Positions 1 through 8,200 of a stretch of 9,649 nucleotides of DNA are shown here, one piece after another. The translations under genes were made by a program, and so were the position numbers. This stretch comes from Clostridiaceae bacterium (GTDB taxonomy: Bacteria; Bacillota_A; Clostridia; Acetivibrionales; Acetivibrionaceae): the NCBI GenBank assembly GCA_012513545.1, contig JAAZCB010000158.1:1-9649 (forward strand). Direction: 5' to 3'. The notes under the pieces are model-generated. The model saw only the letters and a program-made list of their open reading frames with translations. It did not search any database and was not told where the DNA came from. Every line of letters begins with the position of its first letter. The stretch's first letter is position 1.

Positions 1-791
1 GAGATATTGCCGAGCACCTTGTCCTCATAGAGCTTCTGAATGATCTTATCAATGGCTGAGATACGGACCCGCGACTGCTCATATTCTTTCTGGTTGAGCC
101 GTAGCTCCTTAGCAAGCTCTTTTTCCGAATTGTTGGTGACGATTTGGATGAATTCCGCCTCTCGTTCTTTGGCGAAAGCCAGTACCTTTCTTAAATCCTC
201 CGCCACAAGCTGCTCTACCACAACATTGCGAATCTGGTGGGAACTGCAGCCACCTTTGACCTTGCGGTATGTAGCGCAGACGAAATGCTCTTTGTCATGG
301 GTCCAGCCATTGGCCCTCACCTGATACAGCTTTGCTCCACAATCCGCGCAATACATCATGCCGGAGAACATCCCCATCTCACCCATGCGAGAAGGTCGGC
401 GTTTGCCATCTCGGATTTTCTGCACCGTTTCCCAGGTTCCTTCATCAATGATGGCTTCATGGGTGTTTTCAAAAACTAGCCAGTCCTCTGGATTGTTTTG
501 CATCTTGGTCTTGTTCTTGTAGGACTTTTTAAAGGTCTTGAAATTAACAGTGTGGCCTAAGTATTCCATCTTAGCGAGGACATCAGCTACCGTCCGGGAC
601 TGCCAAGCATAGGGATTCTCCGGTGGTCTTGCAGGTGTGTTTATGCCTTTGCTCCTTAAATGAACCGTAGGAACATTAACACATCGTTCCGCCAACTGTC
701 TTGCAATCTGGGAAGGTCCAAAGCCTGCCATGCAAAGCCGGAAGATTTCACGTACCACCTCGGCAGCTTCCTCGTCCACTATTGTCAATTT
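1..791 (-). pseudogene. Large serine recombinase, 5'-truncated remnant (3' end beyond window)
   Basis: The minus strand is open for 263 codons from base 791 to the left edge. It begins near IVDEEAAEVVREIF and continues with GPSQIARQLAER, the typical start of the 'Recombinase' DNA-binding domain that follows the catalytic domain in large serine recombinases. Further on is a zinc-ribbon-like stretch (MYCADCGAKL, Cys codons near bases 339-350, then FVCATYRKVKGGC) and a coiled-coil region ending RISAIDKIIQKLYEDKVLGNI. These are the middle and C-terminal parts of the TnpX/TndX-like family, which excises and integrates transposons and conjugative elements through a Ser nucleophile. That N-terminal catalytic domain, with its Ser, is absent. 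A TGA at 792-794 closes the frame upstream and no convincing start or RBS is visible, so I call a remnant. The break coincides with the end of the primase fragment at 785-931. The far end of the gene cannot be judged. The family call is firm; inactivity is inferred. Confidence 0.85.
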
Positions 792-931
792 TCATTGTTT
801 GACTGCGCTCGCTTGGCGCTGATTTGATAAGGCACCTTATCCGGCTTTGACTTGCCTTTGCGCTCTTCGTAGTTCCACAAGCAAAATGCAGCTTTGTCGC
901 GCAGTTCCTTTGGCAGATTGTCGTATTGCAT
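785..931 (-). pseudogene. Phage/plasmid-type DNA primase, N-terminal fragment (48 codons)
   Basis: An ATG at 931-929 is preceded on the minus strand by AAGGAAG at good spacing. It opens a 48-codon frame: MQYDNLPKELRDKAAFCLWN, then YEERKGKSKPDKVPYQISAK, then RAQSNNEN and a TGA at 785-787. The pattern N-[IL]-P-x-E-L ... W-x-Y-E-E-R-x-G-K ... KVPYQ ... RA-x-S-x-N is typical of the first 50 residues of primase/helicase proteins of phages, plasmids and integrative elements (families usually several hundred residues long). The homology-like text runs almost to the stop codon, and the recombinase remnant begins in another frame at the same place. The rest of the primase has therefore been lost by deletion. 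Its RBS and start look intact, so a short peptide could still be made, but no function is expected. Assignment rests on motif memory only. Confidence 0.65.
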
Positions 932-960
932 TTTTTCACTTCCTTCTGAGGGCTGATTTC

Positions 961-1080
961 TTTTCCCTCAATAACCAATGGGGCTAAACCAATGGTTTGA
1001 ACGAAAAGAATTAAAGTTTTTTCTCCCTCAATAGTCCCAGGACACTTTTGGCAGTTTTGAACGAGAAAAAGATAAACTTC
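961..1080. repeat. Degenerate 60-bp tandem duplication
   Basis: Bases 961-1020 and 1021-1080 align without gaps at 33 of 60 positions by hand count. Most of the agreement lies in two blocks: TCCCTCAATA near the left end of each unit, and TTTGAACGA followed by an A-rich run in the right half. The middle 20 bases are unrelated. Within the first unit the 9-mer AACCAATGG occurs twice (973-981 and 987-995), and AAACC-AAT-GGTTT forms a small inverted repeat. On the minus strand each unit reads TCGTTCAAA ... TATTGAGGGA just upstream of the primase start. This could be a duplicated leader or a pair of protein-binding sites belonging to the old mobile element. Function unknown. Confidence 0.5.
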
Positions 1081-1139
1081 CTTGAAAATTTACCGCTCAC
1101 CATATGCCATGAAAGCATTACAATTCGGACGGGGTGCTG

Positions 1140-1176
1140 ATAAAAATAAAAAGCACCCGCAAGACGATGCGGATGC
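1140..1176 (-). terminator. Intrinsic terminator pointing left, with no gene feeding it
   Basis: Read on the minus strand, GCATCCGCA (1176-1168), a 6-base loop, and TGCGGGTGC (1161-1153) form a 9-bp stem with one U-G wobble. It is followed at once by TTTTTATTTTTAT. This is a textbook rho-independent terminator for leftward transcription. The second arm can also pair with AGCACCC further left (plus-strand GGGTGCT at 1132-1138 with AGCACCC at 1152-1158), giving a competing hairpin. No leftward gene lies immediately upstream: to the right are only the promoter and the rightward XRE gene. It may be left from a lost minus-strand gene, or it may insulate against antisense transcription. Confidence 0.7.
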
Positions 1177-1218
1177 AAATATGAATAGGCATTAATAATA
1201 ATGCGTTCTTAAATTTAA

Positions 1219-1247
1219 TTGTTATTTTCTCGTACACGCGATATAAT
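1219..1247 (+). promoter_or_regulatory. Sigma-A-type promoter of the xre-hsdMSR-sir2 operon
   Basis: TTGTTA at 1219-1224 and a perfect TATAAT at 1242-1247 are separated by 17 bases, matching the vegetative promoter consensus apart from two -35 positions. The expected transcript start near 1254 gives a leader of roughly 23 bases, holding GGGAGGTG at 1262-1269 before the ATG at 1277. No other strong promoter was seen in the very short gaps further down, so this is probably the main promoter for all six genes. The adjacent XRE protein is the obvious candidate to bind here, but no clean symmetric operator stands out. Confidence 0.7.
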
Positions 1248-1276
1248 TGGAATATATTTGCGGGAGGTGCAAAACC

Positions 1277-1498
1277 ATGTCGATAAGCTATAACAAGCTC
1301 TGGAAGCTGCTGATTGATAAAAACATGAAAAAGAAAGACCTGCAGCGTCTTTCTGGCGTCAGCTCGGCTACCATTTCGAAGCTTGGCCGAAATGAAAATG
1401 TGAACACGGAAATACTTCAAAAGATATGCGCCGCACTAAATTGCGACATTTGCGATGTCATGGAATTTGTACCAGACAAAAAAACGGAGGAGAATTAA
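1277..1498 (+). CDS. XRE/Cro-type helix-turn-helix regulator, probable controller of the R-M operon
   Basis: This is a 73-aa protein that is almost entirely one Cro/C1-type helix-turn-helix domain. LWKLLIDKNMKKKDLQRLSG, then VSSATISKLGRNENVNTEIL, then QKICAALNCDICDVMEF covers the usual five helices. The recognition helix lies around SSATISKLGR (residues 38-47). The start is the ATG at 1277, with GGGAGGTG eight bases upstream. An in-frame ATG at 1247 is rejected because it sits on the promoter -10 and would precede the likely transcript start. It is the first gene of the operon, and its stop is one base before the hsdM ATG. Small XRE proteins in this position often act like restriction controller (C) proteins or autorepressors, timing methylase and nuclease expression. 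That role is inferred from position; the fold is clear from sequence. Confidence 0.88.
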   Translation: MSISYNKLWKLLIDKNMKKKDLQRLSGVSSATISKLGRNENVNTEILQKICAALNCDICDVMEFVPDKKTEEN

Positions 1499-1499
1499 C

Positions 1500-3230
1500 A
1501 TGAGTTTAAGTGCAAATATTTCTGAAAAGGCCGCTCTAATCTGGGCGATTGCAGATAAATTGACTGGAGTTTACAAACCTCACGAATATGGGGAAGTTAT
1601 TTTACCATTGACAGTTGTTCGCCGCTTCGATTGTATCTTGTCAGATACTAAAGATGTTGTATTGGAGAAATACGAAAGCGTAAAAACACTACCTATGAGA
1701 GATGTATTGCTTCGCAAGGCATCAGCACAGCCTTTTTACAATACCAGCAAGTATACCTTTGAACGTTTACTGGATGATCCTGATAATATTGAAGCTAATT
1801 TCAGGGATTACTTAAATGGCTTTTCTGAAAATGTTCACGATATTATTGAGAAATTTAAATTCGATGGGCACATTAATACAATGGCGAATAAGGGAATCTT
1901 ATATATTGTCCTTAAAGAGTTCACAACACAGAAGGCGAACCTTCATCCATCTGTTATATCTAACCTTGAGATGGGATATATATTTGAAGAAATAATTCGC
2001 AGATTTTCCGAATCTCACAATGAGGACGCTGGACAGCACTACACGCCTAGAGAAGTTATCAAGCTAATGGTAAATGTTTTATTTTATGATGATAACGATA
2101 TTCTATCTGGCAATAACATAGCGAAAACAATTTATGATCCCGCATGCGGCACTGGTGGTATGCTTTCTGTTGCCGAGGAATATTTAAATGAGTTAAACAC
2201 CTCAACAGAACTTGTTTCATTCGGACAAGAAATAAATGACCAAACCTTTGCCATCTGCAAAGCAGACATGCTTATCAAAGGTAACAATGCTGAATTCATT
2301 AAGGAAGGGAATACACTCTCATCCGATCAATTTGAAGGTCAAACATTTGACTATATTCTTTCTAATCCACCTTTCGGTCGTGAGTGGAAAAACGAAAAGT
2401 TAAAAGTCGAATCTGAAGCAAAGCGGGGATTTGCTGGACGGTTTGGAGCGGGACTGCCTTCTGTAGGTGATGGTCAAATGCTATTTCTCATGACTGCCCT
2501 ATCCAAAATGAAAGAACCTAAAGACGGTGGCAGCAGAATTGCAATTATTCATAATGGCTCGCCGCTATTCACTGGTGACGCCGGAAGCGGGCCATCCGAA
2601 ATCAGAAAGTATATTATAGAAAACGACTTGCTTGAAGCGATTATTGCGTTGCCTAACGATATTTTTTATAACACGGGGATTGCCACCTTTATTTGGGTCC
2701 TTTCCAATAAAAAGAAAGGCACCAAACGAGAGGGCAAGGTGCAGCTTATTAACGCCAATGGCTTATATGAAAAACGCAGAAAGGCTCTTGGGAACAAAAG
2801 AAATGATATTCCAGATAGAGCAATTGAAGAAATAACACGCTTATACGGAGACTTTAAAACTAGCGAAATCAGCATGATCTTTGATGACGAAGATTTTGGC
2901 TATACGAAAATTACGATAGAACGCCCTCTCAAAGATGAAATGGGTGTACTTGTTCTGAAAAATGGAAAAAAGCAGCCAGATTCAAATCTTCGAGACACCG
3001 AAAACATCCCGTTAAAAGAAGATATTGAAGAATATTTCAAACGGGAAGTGTTGCCTTTTGCTCCGGATGCATGGATTGATAAATCAAAATCTAAAATAGG
3101 CTATGAGATTCCTTTTACCAGATATTTTTATAAATACGAAGAGCCAAAGCCATCTGCGGAAATAATGCAGGAGATATTGGAGATCGAGAAGGAATTAGAT
3201 GGCGCTTTGGCGGAGGTATTCAATGGCTAA
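1500..3230 (+). CDS. hsdM: Type I restriction-modification system methyltransferase subunit (HsdM)
   Basis: A 576-aa protein of normal HsdM length. With HsdS it forms the M2S methylase, which transfers methyl from S-adenosylmethionine to N6 of adenine in a bipartite target; the same complex is part of the restriction enzyme. The N-terminal HsdM helical domain is at about residues 8-145 (KAALIWAIADKLTGVYKPHE). The N6-adenine methylase domain follows, with GQHYTPREV (178-186), the SAM-binding motif I DPACGTGGM (213-221) and the catalytic motif IV NPPF (289-292). The C-terminal tail of about 100 residues is typical for contacts with HsdS. The start is the ATG at 1500, with GGAGGAG at 1486-1492; a longer frame from 1455 would overlap the XRE gene without an RBS. 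The hsdS ATG follows 14 bases after the stop. No catalytic residue is missing, so activity is expected. Confidence 0.97.
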   Translation: MSLSANISEKAALIWAIADKLTGVYKPHEYGEVILPLTVVRRFDCILSDTKDVVLEKYESVKTLPMRDVLLRKASAQPFYNTSKYTFERLLDDPDNIEANFRDYLNGFSENVHDIIEKFKFDGHINTMANKGILYIVLKEFTTQKANLHPSVISNLEMGYIFEEIIRRFSESHNEDAGQHYTPREVIKLMVNVLFYDDNDILSGNNIAKTIYDPACGTGGMLSVAEEYLNELNTSTELVSFGQEINDQTFAICKADMLIKGNNAEFIKEGNTLSSDQFEGQTFDYILSNPPFGREWKNEKLKVESEAKRGFAGRFGAGLPSVGDGQMLFLMTALSKMKEPKDGGSRIAIIHNGSPLFTGDAGSGPSEIRKYIIENDLLEAIIALPNDIFYNTGIATFIWVLSNKKKGTKREGKVQLINANGLYEKRRKALGNKRNDIPDRAIEEITRLYGDFKTSEISMIFDDEDFGYTKITIERPLKDEMGVLVLKNGKKQPDSNLRDTENIPLKEDIEEYFKREVLPFAPDAWIDKSKSKIGYEIPFTRYFYKYEEPKPSAEIMQEILEIEKELDGALAEVFNG

Positions 3231-3244
3231 GGCGGTGAGCAAAA

Positions 3245-4591
3245 ATGCGTAAGATGAAAGACAGCGGTGTAGATTGGATCGGGGAGATCCCTGCTGATTG
3301 GAACGTTATAAGAATGAAAAATGCTATATCTAAAAGAGATGGCGGGTCCTGGGGAGTAGAATCTCAAGGCAATGAAAATGATTACGTTTGTATACGAATC
3401 GCTGATTTTGATTATGAAAGGATGACTATTAAACAAGCAAATGACTATGAGTTCACTAGACGAAATTATGATTCTTCCATAGTTAAAAGACTTATTTTAG
3501 AAAAGGGCGATATATTAATTGAAAAGTCTGGTGGCGGAGAAAAAACTCCAGTTGGTCGCACTATTATTTTTAATGAAAACTACTCTTGTATGTATGCAAA
3601 TTTTATTGACAGGCTGAGAGTTGCAGAAAACATAATTCCGAAATATATGCAGTACATTCTCGTTACATTCTATAAAAATGAATATGTCAGAAAGTATATT
3701 AAACAAACGACGGGGATTCAGAATTTAGATATTACAACAATGTTGTCGCAAGAAGAGATATCTTGTCCATCACTTGAAGCCCAGCAACGCATTGCCGACT
3801 ACCTTGACGAAAAATGTGCAAAAATCGATGCCATTATTGCTCGACAGCAGGAAGTTATCGAAAAGCTAAAAACATATAAATCGTCGGTTATTATGGAAGC
3901 CGTTACCAAAGGATTAAATTCGGATGTGCCAATGAAAGATAGCGGTATTGAATGGATTGGATTTATGCCAGAACATTGGAAACTAATAGCCTTCAAATAT
4001 ATTTTGAATGAACGTAGAGAAATTAATTTACCAGTACAGACAGAAGAAAGATTGTCTTTATCTATTGATAAAGGAGTTACTCTGTATGCCGAAAAAACAA
4101 CAAATCTTGATAGGTTTAAGGACAATGTAGCCCAATACAAATTGGCGCATGAAGGTGATTTGGTTTTGAATAGCATGAATATGATAGTTGGAGCTGTTGG
4201 TATTTCAAGGTACTTTGGCTGTGTTAGCCCCGCATATTACACATATTACGATACTGATGATTATCATATTGCAGCTAGGTACTGTGAGTACTTGTTTAAG
4301 ACTAAAACAATGAGAAAGGTTTTATACAGTTTAGGTAAAGGCATCATGTCTATTGACCGAGGGGATGACCGAGTAAATACCTGTCGTTTAAAAGTATCGA
4401 GAAACGACTTAAGATCGTTAAAACTACCTATGCCAAGTCACGAAGAACAAAATAGCATTGTGAATTTTCTTGATAAGAAGAATGAACAAATTGATGCGTC
4501 CATTAACGTAAAAAGTAACCTCATTGAAAAACTAGTAGAATATAAAAAATCCCTCATTTATGAGGTTGTTACTGGAAAGAAGGAGGTTTAG
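3245..4591 (+). CDS. hsdS: Type I restriction-modification specificity subunit (HsdS)
   Basis: A 448-aa protein with the classic two-fold architecture. It sets which split DNA sequence is recognised by HsdM and HsdR. Each half has a start block, a variable target-recognition domain and a helical spacer. The start blocks are MKDSGVDWIGEIPADW (4-19) and MKDSGIEWIGFMPEHW (230-245). The recognition domains span about 20-175 and 246-395, and are unlike each other. The spacers are at 180-224 (QQRIADYLDEKCAKIDAI ... EKLKTYKSSVIMEAVTKG) and 401-445 (EQNSIVNFLDKKNEQIDASI ... EKLVEYKKSLIYEVVTGK). Both halves are complete, so the target should have two different half-sites; these cannot be predicted from sequence alone. 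The start is the ATG at 3245 behind GGTGAG at 3234-3239. No second hsdS copy or invertase is present in the window. Confidence 0.96.
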   Translation: MRKMKDSGVDWIGEIPADWNVIRMKNAISKRDGGSWGVESQGNENDYVCIRIADFDYERMTIKQANDYEFTRRNYDSSIVKRLILEKGDILIEKSGGGEKTPVGRTIIFNENYSCMYANFIDRLRVAENIIPKYMQYILVTFYKNEYVRKYIKQTTGIQNLDITTMLSQEEISCPSLEAQQRIADYLDEKCAKIDAIIARQQEVIEKLKTYKSSVIMEAVTKGLNSDVPMKDSGIEWIGFMPEHWKLIAFKYILNERREINLPVQTEERLSLSIDKGVTLYAEKTTNLDRFKDNVAQYKLAHEGDLVLNSMNMIVGAVGISRYFGCVSPAYYTYYDTDDYHIAARYCEYLFKTKTMRKVLYSLGKGIMSIDRGDDRVNTCRLKVSRNDLRSLKLPMPSHEEQNSIVNFLDKKNEQIDASINVKSNLIEKLVEYKKSLIYEVVTGKKEV

Positions 4592-4594
4592 TAA

Positions 4595-5242
4595 TTGACA
4601 GATTATGAATTCGAAGACATTATTGCTTCTAATTTAGATTACTTAAACAATCGTATAAAATTTGCTAAAGAACTTGCCAAAGGTGTTATTGGCGAAAACC
4701 TATTAAAAGTGGATTTGTGTTTTAGTGCCCTTCTTGACAGAAGCATGAAATTATCAAGGGGCTTTTCTCAAATGATTAAAGATAAGAATCTTACTTGTGC
4801 TGGCGCTTTACTAAGGTTGCAAATGGATAATTGTATGAGATTATGTGCCATATATATTGCCGAAGATGAAGATGCGGTTATATCCACAATTATTGATGGT
4901 GGAAAAATAAGTACACATAAAGATAAGCAAGGTAAAAAGATGAGTGATTTTTACTTAAAAAATCAACTTCAGCAATACGATGATAAATTCTCTGTTGTAT
5001 ATGATAATGCATCAGGGTATGTTCATTTTTCTAACAAAGCTTTTTATCAATCAATTAACCCTGAAGAAGGTAATCATATATCTATAAGAGTCGGATTAGA
5101 AAATGAAGATAAAGTGAATAGCGCTCTAATTGAATGTGTTGAAGCATATCTGTATTTTACTGACCTATTCTACAAGCTTATTAATATTGCTGTTGATTCT
5201 AAAAAAAGATTTGATGATAAAATACCGCAAGAGGAGGTATAA
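4595..5242 (+). CDS. Unrecognised all-helical protein inserted between hsdS and hsdR
   Basis: A 215-aa cytosolic protein with no signal peptide or membrane segment. It starts at a TTG (4595) with GGAGG at 4582-4586; its gaps to hsdS and hsdR are three bases each, so it is translated as part of the operon. It looks helical throughout. Two stretches stand out: GALLRLQMDNCMRLCAIYI (70-88) and YDNASGYVHFSN (136-147), followed by a late helix ECVEAYLYFTDLFYKLINIA (180-199). The 'LLR...D/E' helix paired with a later 'S-x-Y-V-H' element resembles DUF5677-like and other HEPN-like helical proteins found near defence genes. The usual HEPN RNase motif R-x(4-6)-H is not clearly present, so nuclease activity should not be assumed. 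It is not a known component of HsdMSR. It could be an accessory, an inhibitor of unwanted restriction, or a separate phage sensor or toxin. No function is assigned. Confidence 0.85.
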   Translation: MTDYEFEDIIASNLDYLNNRIKFAKELAKGVIGENLLKVDLCFSALLDRSMKLSRGFSQMIKDKNLTCAGALLRLQMDNCMRLCAIYIAEDEDAVISTIIDGGKISTHKDKQGKKMSDFYLKNQLQQYDDKFSVVYDNASGYVHFSNKAFYQSINPEEGNHISIRVGLENEDKVNSALIECVEAYLYFTDLFYKLINIAVDSKKRFDDKIPQEEV

Positions 5243-5245
5243 GTT

Positions 5246-8200
5246 ATGCCCGACTTTGATGTTAAAGAAAAACGCTTTGAAGAGGATATTGAAAGCTACC
5301 TTTGTTCTGAGGGCGGCTATACAAAGGGAAATCCTTCTTCTTTTGACCGCAAGGTGGCTCTGGACAAGAATACCTTTATTTTTTTCATAAAAGTCAGTCA
5401 GACAAAGCAGTGGGAACGGTATGAGAAAATTTATGGATCAGATAGTGAAAAGCAAATCATTGACCGTTTCTACCGCGAAGTAAAAATGGTTGGACTGCTT
5501 AAAGTGCTTCGACAAGGATTCACTGATCGTGGCATTAAGTTCCGCGCTGTTTATTGGAAACCAGAAACATCAATTAATGAAACCAGTCAAAAACAGTATG
5601 CTGACAACATCCTAAACTGTACACGGCAGTTGCATTACTCCCTTACAAATGAAAACAGTATAGATATCGTTCTGTTTCTAAATGGCATTCCCGTTGTATC
5701 AATGGAATTGAAATGCCAGTTTACAGGACAGGACACTGCCAATGCAATTGCGCAGTATAAATTTGACCGCGCGGGTAACGATGCTATTTTTGAATTCAAA
5801 AACCGCGTACTTGTACATTTTGCTGTTGACCTGACTAATGTATATATGACCACGCGTCTTGAAGGTGGTAAAACCTACTTCCTCCCATTTAATCAAGGTT
5901 CCAATGGTGCGGGCAATGTCGGCGGTAAAGGAAATCCTGTAAACAGTGATGGATATGATACGGCATATCTTTGGGAAAACATTCTATGCAAAGATCGTCT
6001 GCTTGAGATTTTAAACAAGTATATGCACCTCGAGATAGAAAGAGACAAGAACACTGGAGAAATAACATCTGAACGCATGATATTTCCGCGCTACCATCAG
6101 TTAGATGTTGTGACCAAACTATTAGAACAGGTAAAAGTAAATGGATCCGGACATAACTACCTTATTCAGCACAGTGCAGGATCGGGAAAATCCAATTCAA
6201 TAGCATGGCTTGCCTATCGACTAGTAGGTCTTCATGATGAGAATGATGAAAAGATATTTCAGACTGTCATAATAGTTACCGATCGTCGCGTATTGGACAG
6301 CCAATTGCAAAACACCGTATACCAATTTGATCATGTAGATGGTGTAGTACAAAAAATAGATAAGAACTCACAGCAATTAAAGGATGCTATTGAAGCAGGG
6401 ACTGGCATAATAATAACTACATTGCAAAAATTCCCTGTAATTTATAAGGAAGTCAACTCCGGTAATAGGCGTTTCGCCATAATCGTGGATGAAGCACATT
6501 CCTCCCAAACTGGTGATGCGGCGAAAAAGCTAAAGCGAGCTCTTGCAGATACGGAAAAGATACTGGAAGAATATTCCGAGATGGAAAATGCTGAAGAAGC
6601 AGCACGAAAAGACGATGAGGATAAGTTGCTGGATGAACTGGCAGCACAAGGTATTCATGAAAACTTGTCATTCTTTGCTTTCACAGCGACGCCAAAAGAT
6701 AAAACACTGAATATGTTCGGTTGGAAGGATGAAAACGGAAAGTATCATCCATTCCATATATATTCTATGCGCCAGGCCATTGAAGAAGGATTTATCCTTG
6801 ATGTATTGAAAAACTATATGACTTATAAAATGTATTATAAGATTGCCAAAGCTATTCCAGACGATCCTGAATTGGACACCGTTGCCGGAGTTAATGCAAT
6901 CCGCAACTTTGAAACATTGCATCCACACAATATTTCGCAAAAGACCACTATTATGCTTGAGCATTTCAGGAATGTCACCGCACACAAAATTGGAGGAAAA
7001 GCTAAGGCTATGGTTGTTACTCCGTCCCGTCTTCATGCAGTACGGTATGTACAGGAATTCAGGCGTCAAATCATAGCAAAGGGTTACAATGACTTAGAGG
7101 TATTGGTTGCATTCTCCGGTGAACTTGAAGACGATGGGCAAACTTTTACCGAAGAAAAGATGAATAAAAACCGGGATGGTGAAACCATTAGAGAAAAGGC
7201 TTTACCAGATGCATTCCATACCGATGAATTTGGAATGCTCATTGTTGCTGAGAAATATCAAACCGGGTTTGATGAGCCACTTTTACACACGATGTTTGTA
7301 GACAAAAAGCTATCCGGTGTTAAGGCGGTTCAGACTCTTTCTCGTTTAAATCGCACAATGAGGGGCAAACTCGATACCTTTGTCTTGGATTTTGTAAATT
7401 CATCAGAGGATATTCGAAAATCCTTTGAACCATATTATGAGGAAACGGTTCTGGAGGAAGAAACTAGTCCTAATGTTATATACGATTTGAAAAACACATT
7501 GGATGAATTCCGTGTATATCAACAAATGGAGATAGCACGTTTCGCAGAGATTTTCTATTCTAATAAAGAGCAGTCTGCTGGAGATTTAGGAAAGTTGCAG
7601 GGAACAATTCGACCTGCACTTGATCGCTTCGATGCTTTGGAAGAAGACATACAAGACTTGTTTAAGTCAACATTAGCTAGATTCAACCGGATCTATTCTT
7701 TTATCACTCAAGTATGTCGTTTGTTCGATAAAGACATACACAAATTCAGTGTATATACAAAGTTTCTTTATACTATGCTGCCGAAGGGCGGTCGAGATAA
7801 GGTAATTGTAGACGACAAGGTTCTACTGGAGTACTATCGCCTTGAAAAGGATTTTGAAGGAGGGATAGACTTAGAAAGCACAGAAGAAGGTTTCCGCCCT
7901 ATCACTGGCGAGGCTGGTAGGCGTGAAAAGAAAAAAGATCCTCTTACAATAATAATCGATAAAATTAACGAGAAGTTCGGAACAAATTTTACTGAAATGG
8001 ATAAGGTGTTACTTCAAATTGAAAATGATTATGCCTCTGAAGAAAAATGGCAGAACTATGCAGAAAATAATGACCGAAAAACCTTTATGTTGTTGTTTGA
8101 AAAAGACTTTCCAGAAATGGCTGCTACTAGGTACGAACAGAATGAAGATTTCTTCGTGAGAATGTTCTCTGATCCTGACATGATGAAACAAGTCATGGAA

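Larger units (their letters stand above)
932..1218. other. Gene-free stretch between element debris and the operon promoter
   Basis: No reading frame here on either strand has both a plausible start and RBS and a protein-like composition. The stretch contains the leader of the primase fragment, a degenerate 60-bp tandem repeat (961-1080), a leftward intrinsic terminator (1140-1176), and a small inverted repeat GCATT-6-AATGC at 1189-1204. On the right it passes into the promoter of the restriction operon. The mobile-element remnant on the left and the AT-rich operon on the right suggest that the island boundary lies within this stretch. Confidence 0.6.

Noticed and set aside
40..479. Two plus-strand open frames of 94 and 80 codons
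   Set aside because: They lie opposite the recombinase remnant, have no ribosome binding site, and give compositionally unusual proteins. The minus-strand frame clearly encodes the recombinase.
748..978. A 76-codon minus-strand frame from a TTG at 978
   Set aside because: It overlaps the primase fragment in another frame; the primase frame from 931 has the RBS and recognisable motifs.
961..1080. CRISPR-like array
   Set aside because: Only two units, conserved blocks at both ends of the unit, no identical repeat of 23 bases or more, and no cas genes nearby.
1247..1276. Longer XRE protein starting at ATG 1247
   Set aside because: That ATG overlaps the last base of the TATAAT box and lies before the expected transcript start; ATG 1277 has a strong RBS.
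1455..1499. 15-residue longer HsdM starting inside the XRE gene
   Set aside because: No RBS there, and the extension (NLYQTKKRRR) is unlike HsdM N-termini; ATG 1500 has GGAGGAG at good spacing.
1..1500. The serine recombinase as an active partner for hsdS inversion
   Set aside because: Its catalytic domain is missing, it is of the large transposon type, and there are no inverted hsdS repeats in the window.
3223..3252. Nine-codon frame overlapping the end of hsdM and start of hsdS
   Set aside because: Too short to support as a gene; it probably arises by chance, although it could aid coupling of hsdS translation.
6668..7069. 133-codon minus-strand frame within hsdR
   Set aside because: Fully contained opposite the helicase domain of hsdR, without an RBS or recognisable motifs.
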